Part shown: positions 54,501-64,000 of the stretch, in pieces
How positions within the stretch are numbered: position 1 is the first letter of the stretch
Layout: each line of letters opens with the position of its first letter
Source of the DNA: Beta vulgaris subsp. vulgaris
Taxonomy: Eukaryota > Streptophyta > Magnoliopsida > Caryophyllales > Amaranthaceae
NCBI RefSeq assembly: GCF_026745355.1
Contig: NC_079207.1
Span: forward strand, 37,285,421-37,349,420
Reading direction: 5' to 3'
DNA length: 64,000 nt
Notes under the pieces: generated by a model
What the model was told of the DNA's origin: nothing
Database searches by the model: none
Seen by the model: only the letters and a program-made list of their open reading frames with translations
Translations under genes and position numbers: made by a program

Positions 54501-57212
54501 TTTGGATTGCACAAATTCATCCTCCTTGAGGGCACTGCTTAACTTAGCAAACCATTGTCTGGGTGCTTGCTTGAGCCCATACAATGATTTGGTAAGATTA
54601 CATACTTGAATTCCTTCATAATTACTGCATTTCTCCCCCCTTAGGGTCAACCTCAAGCCTGTGACCATATCCCTTGTAGCCAGGCGGGAACTTCATGTAA
54701 ACATGTTCCTGCAATTCACCATGCAAGAATGCATTTTTAACATCCATTTGGTGCAAATGCCAGCCTTCAATAGAAGCAACAACTAGTAGAGATCTCACAG
54801 TAGCCATTCTAGCTATAGGGGAAAAGGTTTGGTCATGGTCAACCCCAAATCTTTGTCTATTACCCATAATTACTAGCCTTAATTTATATCTTCTCACACT
54901 TTCATCAGGGTTGTGTTTAATTTTGTGTAGCCACTTGCTTCCTATGGCTTGTTTTCCTGGTAGCAGTTCTGTAATCTCCCATGTTTAGTTTTGTTCAAGG
55001 GCATCTAATTCTTCATTCATGGCTTGCACCCACTCATGATCCTTAATGACATCTTTAAAGGAGTTGGGTTCTTCTTGTTTTTTTTTTAGTTTGTGAGATA
55101 AAGCCAGATAAATTGGCTATTGGATTTGTAGTGATAACCCTACTGATCTGTGTGGGTGAGTTAGGACTAGTTTGAGGTAGGTTAGGGTTTGTACAGGGTG
55201 TATGTGCTGGAGTGATTGTGTTAGTCACATAATCTTTGTGCCATACAGGTTGTTTGTGATGTCTAGAGGATCTTCTAATCTCAGGCTGACTCATAGCAAG
55301 GTCAGGTTGCATAGGAGCCAATTCAGCATTACTCTCATCATTCTCTCCCTCACTCTCACCTACCTTCACCAGGGATAACAGGTTCAACATGTTTAGTTCT
55401 AGCAACATTTTTGTGAAAAATTTTGTAGGGAAGAATTTCTTCATGAAATCTCACATCCCTGCTCACAAATATTTGTTTTGTTTTCAAATTCAGCAGTTTC
55501 TACCCTTTCTAAGTATGAGGATACCCTAAAAACACACAAGGCACTCCTCTTTCTTCAAATTTATCTTTCACTCTACTAGGATTACTGGCCATAGCTAAAC
55601 ATACAATTTGAAGGATTTTGGAGGTTCATTGATCAGGGCTTAACCGAAGAACTGTATAAGTTTCCAAAAATTGAAGATATAGACCAAGAAATTGAATTTC
55701 AATTACAAAGATTTTCAGTTTTTTTTATAGCAAGGAGGAGTTTTTTGGAGTACCTCATAAGGTGATTTGTTCTCCAGAATCACACTTGGCAATCTGTAGT
55801 GATGTACACAACACACATCATACAGTCACCCCAATATTGCAATGGTAGACCACCCTGAAATCTGAGGGCCCTTGCCATCTCCAAGATGTTCCTATGCTTT
55901 CTTTCCGCTCTTCCATTCTCCTCAGGTCTATCAACACATGTTGTTTAAGTATAGTACCTAACTTTGCAAAGAAAGGTTTGCATTTCTTATCATCAAATTC
56001 TAGGGCATTATCTGATCTGATCACTTGCACCTTTTTGTTGAACTGAGTCCTTTCCATACACACAAATGATTCAATTGCTTCATATGCATCTGATTTGTGT
56101 CTTAAAAACCGCACCCATGTCACTCTATTGTGGTCATCCACCATAGTGAGGAAAAATCTGTGATTGTGTCTTGTAGCCACCTTATAAGGGCCCTAAATGT
56201 CTATATGCAGCAGGCTGAATACATCTTTTGCCTTTGCTTTATTCTCACTGAATGGTAATTTGGTGAACTTTGTCATTGGACAGGTAATACACACATCACT
56301 TTGGGTTCCTTCCTTCACCTTCTTCAATTCATTTATCTTCTGAATCTTCTATAATGGACCATGACCAAGCCTCCTGTGCCACAAGCTTGCCTCAGAAGAC
56401 TTTGTCACATTCCTCACTATGACCGCTATCTCCATCATATTTTCTGCATGCATTGCACACGTTTCTCCTTTCCTAGCTGCTTTAAATGTGACACTATTTA
56501 TTTCCTTAGTGTTTACACATTTCTCCAGTTCACTCAAAGGTAGGTCAATTAGGAAATACAATCCATGAGCACCTTCGCCTAAACCTTTCACTTTTCCAGT
56601 CTTTCCATATTGTATTACACAAAATCCTGGGTGAAAACCAACCTTCAATCCTCCGTCCTCAGTGAGTTTTTGGACTGATAACAAATTTTTCTTAAATGAT
56701 GGAATATAGAGCACATTGTTCAATCTTAGGCCATTTTTTAACTCAACATGACCTATATGAGATATCACTAAGGTTTCTCCTGTAGGAAGATTTATCTTCA
56801 ACTCTTTCACATTGTGCGTGAGATGCATTCTTCAAAGCTTCAAAACTTCCAGTCATGTGATCAGAGGCTTCTGAGTCAATGATCCACTCATTTTGACTGA
56901 GTTTGCAAGGTTACAACTCACCATTCCTGCATAGCTACAATCCATTTCATCCTCCGTGTCTGACCCAACAACTTTTGATGGAGTTGGGAGAAACTTCATT
57001 AGTTGTTCCAACTGTTGGGCTGTGAGAGCAGTACCACTGCTAGTGCTTCCTTCAACACTACTCCTTACATTTGCAACATTTCTTCCTCCCCTATTATTTC
57101 TTCCTCCCCTATTCAATCTGCCTCCTCTACTACTCCTTACTTTTGTAGTTGCACGTTCATTTTGCTCATCCATATTACATGTGCATGCACCACTAACTAA
57201 CTCCACTAACAT
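51595..57212 (-). pseudogene. copia gag-pol polyprotein gene
   Basis: The minus strand begins with a glycine/arginine-rich gag end (RGGRLNRGGRNNRGGRN) near 57100. The protease/pre-integrase region (56870-56349) has INLPTGETLVISHIGHVELK and ASLWHRRLGHG. Integrase parts are FFLTMVDDHNRVTWVRFLR and VIRSDNALEF. The linker has RRSSRHHKQPVWHKDYV. Reverse transcriptase (54897-54270) shows [53 protein letters not shown] and [14 protein letters not shown]. RNase H has SAKRALRYLVGSPRQG, then after the insertion [39 protein letters not shown] and LADVFTKQLPTKQHQ. Frame breaks occur near 56830, 56180, 55800, 54640 and 54260, so it is inactive. gag N-terminus and zinc knuckle are not seen. Confidence 0.85.
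52057..53970. mobile_element. CACTA-like non-autonomous element (1,914 bp) in copia RNase H
   Basis: The left end CACAACAAGAAT and the exact complement at the right (ATTCTTGTTGTG) are the termini. The duplication ATT is at 52054-52056 and 53971-53973. Subterminal repeats of TTAGCGTCCGATTGAAAGTC and GTCGGACGCTAATTAGCG types fill 52085-52400 and 53770-53950. The middle (52440-53530) is A-rich without genes, with GAGAGA runs near 53610-53710. No transposase. Confidence 0.88.
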
Positions 57213-57966
57213 TATGTAATTTAAGTTTGTTAGAATTAATATTCCACAACATTAGAATTAATCAAAATAATATAATCATGTAAATATTCGAATATACAAA
57301 CAATTACTTTAAATAACTTAATTTTGGTTAAACTCATAACCAATTCTCCACAAGTCATCAATAAGCTAATTGTTTCAAAATAAAATAAATTTAATCTATA
57401 CTATAATAATACGAAGTCATAAAATTAAACCTAAGTGACTTAGATAATAATTCACTAGAATAAAAATACATTATTTGTCATCATCAAAATAGTGAATACA
57501 AAAAATATAAAGAAAAAAAATAATTAATTGAAGTTTAACTAACTAAAAATGGGACATGAAATAGGTACTACATAAGTTGGCGGTTATAATAATGTCCTCG
57601 TTATACTTGTAAGACTAAAATGAAACTAACTAGAAGTAATTAAAATATGTCAGATAGCCTCACTTTTGATAGTCCTCAGTTCTATAATCGATGTAACATG
57701 AGAGTTCATCTTATCACGAGTGCAATTGAGAAAGATAAAAAGAGAAATCTGATTTGAGAGAGATAAACATAAACTTTTAACCATATGAAGGATTGCATTT
57801 ACTACTTCACTTATAATGCTTTTTTTCTCTCTAATTAATATTGAAGCAATTGTAAATTATCGATGGGGTCAATAAGAAATACATGGACATCTTTTATTTA
57901 TTTTAAAGTGGAGGAAAATATATTTGAAAATACATGAAAAGGGAGCAAAAACAAGTCGTACGATGA
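57213..57966. other. AT-rich intergenic DNA
   Basis: No coding signal and no transposon ends were found. Confidence 0.45.
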
Positions 57967-57975
57967 TAATTACAC

Positions 57976-58450
57976 GAATATTTTGTTGAAGAACACCTAT
58001 TAAAATAGTTATTTTGTTGGAAAAGATCTAGTAAAAAGTTTTTTTTTGAAAATGATCTAATAATACTTTACTTTGTTACTTAAGACCAGCACCTCAACTT
58101 TTTTCGGCTAAAAAGTTCATTTTTTGGGCATTGACTTTTCTTTCCCTCCATTTCTCACTAAATGGGACCAACCTATTTTTTTCGATTCTATTCCATTAGC
58201 CGGCCACACCCTTTCCTCTTGATTCCCATTTTAAGGGATTAGGGTAGAAAAAATCGATTAGTCGCTTTAAATGAAAAAGGAAGAGGAAAAAGTCAACGCT
58301 GAAAAATTGACTTTTTGCCTGCAAACATTGAGATGGTGTTAACTACCAAAGGGAAGTATTATAATGAGTCTTTTTCAACAATATTTATTATTATTATGTT
58401 TTTCCCAACAAAATAGGTATTTTAGTAGTTATTTTCCAACAAAAAAATTG
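57976..58450. mobile_element. Mutator-like MITE (475 bp) with 9-bp target duplication
   Basis: The ends (GAATATTTTGTTGAAGA and, complemented, CAATTTTTTTGTTGGAA) continue into a long imperfect inverted repeat of over 100 bp. It is flanked by perfect copies of TAATTACAC at 57967-57975 and 58451-58459. A 9-bp duplication is the Mutator signature. No coding capacity. Confidence 0.85.
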
Positions 58451-58478
58451 TAATTACACATCTCATGTTTGTGTTCTG

Positions 58479-58620
58479 AGATCGATGAGTCTGCTTACTC
58501 TTGCACTGATAATAAGATAAGATTTATAAGTCAAGCAAAATTTGTTTTCAGATCGATGGCGATGCTTATTCTGGTGCTATGATTTATGATGATAATGTAA
58601 AATTTTAAGTCAAGCAAAAT
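58479..58620. repeat. two diverged tandem copies of a 71-bp unit
   Basis: Both copies begin AGATCGATG and end AAGTCAAGCAAAAT. The second starts at 58550. They differ mainly in the middle. Confidence 0.7.
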
Positions 58621-59229
58621 GATTAAATGTTCTGCATGTTCACTGCAGAACCTAGGCAACTTCACTTACACAACCTAATCATTAATCAACGTTTGACATT
58701 AGGTCAATTATCTCTAAGTATTTTGTCACCCTTACACAGAAGTGTTGAAATAGGTAGTGGTATGAAAATGGAGGGATTTCTATTTAATTAGTTTGTAATT
58801 TAAGTAATATATATAGAAGTTACATCATATGAAAAAATATTTGATATGAGAAATGAGAAGGATTTATTTAGAGACATCACATAAACACCTACTCCTTTCA
58901 AAAGATTTATTTATCTTTTATGTTTTTCTAAAATTATAGTCACAACACTTCTTTATGAGTTGGATAAGCACAAATTTTATCATACATGCAGGTGTACCGT
59001 GAGCATGGTACACCATCTAAGGCTATTTTTCAACTCATTGTTCATTTTAAATTATCCAAATGAACTTAATGTCTTAAAACGAAGAGTTCCAAATAAGCAA
59101 AAATTAGACTCGAGTGTACCATGCATATGATAGATCCTGGTGTATGACGAATCAATTTTTACACAAGTTTTCACTTAAAGTCACAAGAACTTATATTGAA
59201 AAATGAATCAGAGTCACATCAATTATTCG
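58621..59229. other. AT-rich intergenic DNA
   Basis: No genes or element ends recognised. Confidence 0.4.
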
Positions 59230-59232
59230 TTA

Positions 59233-59599
59233 GAGCACCTCCAATGGCAAAAAAAACCCTCCCCATATGGACTCTCTCTCCTCAAATGGGGCTCCCCATG
59301 AGTGGGGTTGGTTCCCCATTTAATGAGGATGCTCAAGTTTTAGGGGAGGTGCCCAAATGAAGAAAAGGTGGTGGGGTATATAATAAATAGATAAAATATT
59401 GGTGGGGTATGGGAAAGTAGGAGAGAGAAAAGGTGGTGGAGTATAGGAAATAAGAGAGAGAAGATAAATGGGGAGGTAGATGAGTGGAGGTATGTGTTTC
59501 AAATTTGAGTAAGGTAAAATGGGGAGGTAGTGGAAAATGAGGTGGACAAATAAGGTTAGGAGAGAGAAAAAATGGGGTGCCCCATGAATGGAGGTGCTC
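59233..59599. mobile_element. Tourist-like (PIF/Harbinger) MITE, 367 bp
   Basis: The ends GAGCACCTCCAATGG and, complemented, GAGCACCTCCATTCATGGG form the inverted repeat. TTA is duplicated at 59230-59232 and 59600-59602, the PIF/Harbinger target. The subterminal words CCCCATGAGTGGGGT and GGGGTGCCCCATG occur in inverted order. No coding capacity. Confidence 0.88.
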
Positions 59600-59602
59600 T
59601 TA

Positions 59603-60378
59603 GAGTCACAACTTTTTAAATTTTTCATGTAAAAATACATTCTCACATAAACTTATTAGTGCATTTATATATATAAATATAAATTATTAATTGGATATGC
59701 GGTCATTTCAACTATACATCATGATATAAAGCTGCCACATAATTTGCGAAATTTGTTTATTCCCACTTCCCAGATTGATCTCTCAAATATTTCTCAATGT
59801 TGAAGGAAATTATCATATGCTGCCTAGTTTCATGTGGTAGTGACTATAAAATAAATAGATGATAGATGTGTAATTAATTTCATTGTGAAAGTTATAGTTG
59901 GCCATATGTCTCGTTGACTTTTTCCCTCCTAGTCTCGTGCAAGGGAACAGAAGAACAGTAGTATATCAGCAATCTCAATTTGCTTTCATGTGGTGGTTTA
60001 TAAAATGAGAGCACATGCATTTATAGAAATTGTGCGAGGCAGTCCCTAAGAAATTTTTGTTACCATGAAATCCCAAAAGGAAACCCAAGAAAAAATACGA
60101 CTAAGTACAAGTATTAGTTATTTAATTTTGGTCTTTGTAGTTGCATGCACTCATCTCATCTTGTCATCTATCCAAATACAGGTTAAGTGTTTTGGTTAGT
60201 TTGGTGTAAGGTACGATGAGGCATGGGTGCCTTTTTTTTCTCTCTTTTGTTTGGTATAAGATTTGGACATGCTGTAAGATTTTTATTGATTTGGACAAGA
60301 TGTAAGATTTTTTATTTATTTGGACTCTTTATATTTATTTTAATTTTTTTTACTCTTAAAATACAAAATTAATGTCGC
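59603..60378. other. intergenic DNA
   Basis: AT-rich, with no coding signal. A short repeat TGTAAGATTTTT with ATTTGGACA occurs at about 60257-60325. Confidence 0.4.
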
Positions 60379-60393
60379 GAAAGAAAGAATGGT

Positions 60394-60719
60394 GTCTTCA
60401 GGCCTTGCTTTGGGCACAAGGTCAAGGTTATCAAAAAATCTCCCTGTACACAAATTCCGAAATTATCGTCCGAAGCTTATTAAAACCACTGACATCTCCC
60501 ATTTCGATAACTTGGACACTCGGTGATATTCGCTTGATCGGCCAGCAATTTGTATGGTGTAGAATTACCAAGGTCGCTCGTTCACAGGTTCAAAAGGCTC
60601 ACGATCTAACAACACGTGTCAGACAGGGACATATACCGTTACTTCGTCTTTAATTGCTTTTTGTTAAATTGCTTTTTAATGTACGTTTTACCGATGTCAA
60701 AAAAAAAAAAAGAAAAAAA
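60394..60719 (+). mobile_element. 5'-truncated LINE insertion (326 bp) with poly(A) tail
   Basis: The body ends ACCGATGTC followed by an A-rich tail (60700-60719). It is flanked by perfect 15-bp copies of GAAAGAAAGAATGGT at 60379-60393 and 60720-60734, the signature of target-primed reverse transcription. The coding part is the C-terminal RNase H domain of a LINE ORF2, with QALLWAQGQGYQKISLYTNS, then EIIVRSLLKPL and a stop at 60651-60653. The frame is open in what is left, but the rest of ORF2 was never inserted. Confidence 0.9.
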
Positions 60720-60734
60720 GAAAGAAAGAATGGT

Positions 60735-61506
60735 TAGATAGCAAACCAAATTATATCACACCGTTTCCCGCGATTCGGTTTGGGTTTGTTTGGACAAAAG
60801 TACGGTACAGTTTGTGTTGGGAAAATATCAAACCATATATTTGCAGTTTGGATTCGGTTACATCCCAAACCGCACCAGTCCAACCCGAGAACACCCCTAT
60901 ATATAACCCTCATCTTTTTATGCGTCTTCATACTACCCCTTGTATAGTGTGTCAACAATTAGGTTGCATATATGTATTGTATATATCTCTAAGTTTGTAA
61001 ACTCTATTAGTGATATGCTTTATTTCTTATATAAACTCTTTTTGGGTTTTGATGAAAGAAGAAAACAATATAATTAAAACTAAATTTCTTTTGTATATGA
61101 GAAAAAAATAGCTCAAACACAACTTTTCTAACTTTTACTCTTTCAGTGGAAAAAACTAAAGTTCATTGATTCAACTTTTTAAACTTCATAATAAGAAATT
61201 TAATTATTTAATTTACATCAAACCCTAAAATGAGATTAAAAAGCATAAAACATTTTTCTCATGAGATTTACAAACAATAAAATCATTATCGAGATATTTA
61301 AAAATCACATACATATCGCACAGACAAAAGGGGTTACGATAAAAAATGTAACTAGTTAGATCATGAACAAACACAGCGCACAACAGATAAAATATAACAA
61401 TATATATTATTATTAATATGATAATCAGAATTTGTTTTATTTAACACAATCAGATAACAATAGAATGAATAGAATGATGACACTGGAGGAACGATTTTGG
61501 GTTTTC
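60735..61506. other. intergenic DNA downstream of the XTH gene
   Basis: AT-rich. It contains the 3' flank of the XTH gene. A conspicuous GGTTTGGGTTTG/CAAACC patch lies at 60775-60880. No other gene is seen. Confidence 0.4.
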
Positions 61507-62619
61507 CTAGAACCTATAGTGCTTGCACTCTGTAGGATAACCTTGTGGAAATCGGTTGGCATCTTTACAATAATTATAAATCATATAGTACCTTTGTACC
61601 CATCTCAATCTCCTCCTACCAGTTGCATCAAGATCATGGTTCCACCAATGGCCATTACGTTCAGTATCAATATTGTAGTTACGGTAGTAGGCAGTGAAGG
61701 GGGCTTTGGACCAGTCCGTCTTCACTAATCCGCCTTGGGTGGCCCAATCATCGGCTTCCCACAAACTCGAGTAGAGCTTCATTGGTTGCTTCTTTAGGAA
61801 TGGAACACCATGTTTCTCATGGTTTACAAATACCCTTATAGGAATTTCATCCACCAAGAACCTAAAAGTAGAAAATGTTAGTTAAGATTCTTAATTTCAT
61901 CTAGAGCTTTTGGAAGAAATATTAGACAAAAAGGGGTAACATATTACATACATGATGAGTCTTGAGTTCCAAACAATGGAATAGGTATGGTAGTTCTTGG
62001 TTGGGTCGAACCAGAGGCGGAATTGCTGCTCCCTGCTCCCTTTCCCTTCGCCAAACACGTTGGTGTGGAGGGTGTAAGGCTGTCCACTCACATTTCCTAA
62101 GAACTCAAAGTCGATCTCGTCGTGTCTACCAGTGCTAGGGTCAGATTGCAACTGCAAATGATTTACATGTCATAACTAATTAGCATAATGACTTGACATA
62201 ATAACTTTGCAGGATTTATTTAATAGTTTTATTGAAGGTCGAAGGCCCACAAGTATAATGTATAAGAAGGTTAATTAGTTCCTCGAACTAATAGTTGCAA
62301 TTAAGAAAGGACTTACATATAGAGTAGTGACAGTGCCAGCAGAGTTACCAGCAACGAGCTTCATTTGCATATCAAATCTCCCAAATAAGTAGTCCTTCTT
62401 GGAGGCAAACCCGGACCCAGAATACTGGTCTAATGAGAGCGAGAGATGATCACCTCTTGAACCATACGTCTTCACCCTCTCACCACCAAACGTTTGTTGG
62501 AACGAATTGTCGAAATGATGTGCGCCGTGGACAGTAGTGCTCAACATAAGAACAAGCACCATAACAATCTGAGGTGCAAACGAGTGTTTCTCGTGATCCC
62601 CATTTGATGAATTTCCCAT
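61507..62619 (-). CDS. XTH: xyloglucan endotransglucosylase/hydrolase, three exons (62619-62317, 62151-61952, 61861-61507)
   Basis: XTH enzymes cut xyloglucan in the cell wall and rejoin or hydrolyse it, which loosens or strengthens the wall. The three exons (303, 200 and 355 bp) join to 285 codons, the usual family length, at GTAAGT/GCAG and GTATGT/TTTAG sites. The protein has a hydrophobic signal peptide ([15 protein letters not shown]) after an unusually long polar start of about 16 residues. The glycosyl-hydrolase family 16 active site is [11 protein letters not shown], with both catalytic Glu. It is followed by NVSG, the conserved N-glycosylation site. [11 protein letters not shown] and [20 protein letters not shown] lie in exon 3, and the C-terminus has the XTH_C block with cysteines in [11 protein letters not shown] and TECKHYRF. 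It is the best-preserved gene here. The precise XTH subgroup cannot be fixed from sight, but it looks like the XTH22-25 type. Confidence 0.95.
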
Positions 62620-62719
62620 GTTTTCTTTTGGGGAAAAGGGGCAGGGAAGGATTGATGAGATATATGAGGAAGAGGAGTCACTTGATTGTTATGTGTGGAA
62701 GATGAGTTGCAACAGCAAG

Positions 62720-62727
62720 TTTATATA
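62720..62727 (-). promoter_or_regulatory. TATA box of the XTH gene
   Basis: The minus strand reads TATATAAA within GTCTATATAAACTTG, about 100 bp upstream of the ATG. This spacing suits a plant core promoter with a short leader. Confidence 0.7.
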
Positions 62728-62739
62728 GACGCCTCTTAA

Positions 62740-63145
62740 CGGTCATGTAGGAAGGTCACATGCATAGTATTAATGGACCAACTCGTTTACTTTGGAGCAT
62801 AAGCTGGCGAATTTTATAACTCAACTCATTTGAGAAATTAAATAGTTGGATTCATGTTTAATCTATCAAGTAATTTGCTGAAGCCCTTTGACTTTACGAT
62901 CAATTGAATTTCACTAAACAACACTACTTTAATTTCTCAGATTCAAGTCTCTATATCTTAAAAAACAAACAAACATTAGGTTATCCATCTTAAACTAATT
63001 GGCAACAAAAACAGTAACCTATCATGCTTGTGAAAGAATTTTGTCCTCGGCTTGATGTAATTCCTAAATACAATATGTATCATATTCTGGAGATAATAAA
63101 TTCATTAAATGAGGTCTTCTATACTTCTTGCTAGAGAATGATATA
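62740..63145. other. upstream region of the XTH gene
   Basis: It probably includes the rest of the XTH promoter. No coding signal or transposon ends. Confidence 0.4.
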
Positions 63146-63149
63146 AAAT

Positions 63150-63645
63150 TTTGTGTTAGTAAATTATAAACCCGAAACCCAATTAAATGGATCAATTAGG
63201 TCATACATAATTATTTGGATCAACAAAAGTAAAAACTTGGAGCCCAAAGGGTGGTCGGCCAAGAGGAGAGAGGGAATGGGATTTCTAACCTACATATACT
63301 TGTATATTTAGTTAGGCAATCACAAGAAAAGATACAAGATCTCTCTCAATATTCTTCTTTCTCTTATTCTTCCCAAAAAGTCACGGTTAGTCCATTAAAG
63401 AAGAAGAAAAATTTGTTCCTTCCAACTAGAATTGGTGGAGTGTTGATCTAGATTGGTGGACTAAGTAGATGAATCACAGTTGCGGTTCTATCTCCAATTA
63501 TAACAAGTTTCGTGAAAATCACGCTTCAAAGGTTAATGCTAAACTATTATGTGATCTTTGATTGTATATATGCATGTGATTATGTTTAAAGTGCTTTTAA
63601 ATATGATTCAAGAAATTCCGCTTATAGTACTCAAATCCCTATAAA
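63150..63645 (+). repeat. possible Ty1-copia 5' LTR
   Basis: The end of the block, AAATTCCGCTTATAGTACTC with AAATCCCTATAAA, followed by GGTATCAG, resembles the U5 end and methionine-tRNA primer site of copia elements. The start near 63150 (TGTGTTAGTAAATTATAAAC) is a guess. A short CGTGAAAATCACG hairpin lies near 63512. No coding region follows within the window. Confidence 0.4.
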
Positions 63646-63653
63646 GGTATCAG
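63646..63653 (+). other. possible degenerate primer-binding site
   Basis: GGTATCAG matches the core of the usual TGGTATCAGAGC site complementary to initiator tRNA-Met, but the bases after it differ. Confidence 0.35.
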
Positions 63654-64000
63654 TTTTAGCCTCTTGCATATAGGTTTTTGGTCATAAAGTTTAGTTTTAT
63701 TTTGACTTGTATGACTAATTTTAATTTGATTAAGGGGAGGAATTGAATTATGGATTTTATTTAATTGGATTAATTAAATGGAGATTTAATTTGCTTAATT
63801 TTTTTATATTGGCCGAAAATTTAATTAATTCGACCTACAAATTTTTTTGAAAATTCAATTCTAGGGTGGCCAAATTTTATAAAAATATATACCCTAATTT
63901 TTAAAATCAATTGTGATTTTAGATCTCAAATTTTTCAAAAATTTGGAGACTTTTATTCATATTATTAATCTAATTTTCATGTTTATAATTATTTATGTAT
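63654..64000. other. AT-rich DNA at the window end
   Basis: It contains a short purine run, AAGGGGAGGAA (63734-63744), and otherwise nothing recognisable. It could be the leader of a copia-type element continuing outside the window. Confidence 0.35.

Larger units (their letters stand above)
50699..57212 (-). mobile_element. Ty1-copia retrotransposon, minus strand, 5' LTR missing
   Basis: From right to left the element shows gag end, protease, integrase, reverse transcriptase and RNase H, then a polypurine tract and a 3' LTR. The LTR carries a MITE and the RNase H region carries a CACTA-like element. The right end stops in gag near 57212 without LTR, leader or primer-binding site. Its frames are only lightly broken, so it is younger than the remnant at 39000-41640. 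Confidence 0.85.

Noticed and set aside
59320..59646. 108-residue minus-strand frame
   Set aside because: It lies almost wholly within the Tourist-like MITE and reads its repeats.
63251..63451. 66-residue open frame near the window end
   Set aside because: Serine/lysine-rich low-complexity translation in a probable LTR, with no recognisable domain.

Overview
This is nuclear DNA of a flowering plant, almost certainly a eudicot. It is AT-rich and holds two ordinary plant genes with plant-type structure. Nearly everything else is nested plant transposable elements: Ty1-copia, Ty3-gypsy Tat/Ogre type, LINE, CACTA, hAT, Mutator-like and Tourist-like. The LTR style (for example a 2.5-kb LTR with ends TGTAAC...ATTACA) recalls Amaranthaceae/Chenopodiaceae such as spinach, beet or quinoa, but that is recollection and not proven by the sequence.

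Host genes. Only two genes look intact. One is an intronless, P-class pentatricopeptide-repeat (PPR) protein on the minus strand (44790-46451), probably mitochondrial. The other is a three-exon xyloglucan endotransglucosylase/hydrolase (XTH) on the minus strand (61507-62619) with a TATA box about 100 bp upstream. No tRNA, rRNA, CRISPR or bacterial-type features were found.

Layout. 1-1251 is the start of a LINE. A Sirevirus-type Ty1-copia element (minus, 1252-11968) is inserted in it and is itself hit by two sister CACTA elements (2885-4555 and 9950-11510) and a 2.5-kb gypsy solo LTR (5760-8294). A third CACTA-type element (11969-about 14465) carries a Ulp1/C48 protease gene and a captured calcineurin-B-like EF-hand exon. 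14466-21930 is a scrambled patch of Ogre/Tat-type gypsy fragments with duplicated leaders and tandem repeats. 21931-38985 is a large Pack-CACTA-like element with exons copied from a purple acid phosphatase gene and from an ASHH3-type SET-domain histone methyltransferase gene. Into it a complete 10.9-kb Tat-lineage gypsy element inserted (26521-37435, target duplication ATTTC), with its antisense ORF on the plus strand. 39000-43300 holds decayed copia fragments and a second C48 protease relic.

After the PPR gene come a Mutator-like MITE, a 3-kb hAT element (47556-50595) with a smaller hAT MITE inside it, a minus-strand copia element (50699-57212) with a MITE in its LTR and a CACTA-like element in its RNase H region, then AT-rich DNA with further MITEs and a 5'-truncated LINE with a perfect 15-bp target duplication. 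The window ends with the XTH gene and what may be the start of another copia element.

The genes do not form a pathway. The interest lies in the insertion history, which can be ordered by who interrupts whom, and in three separate captures of host exons with their introns and splice sites kept.
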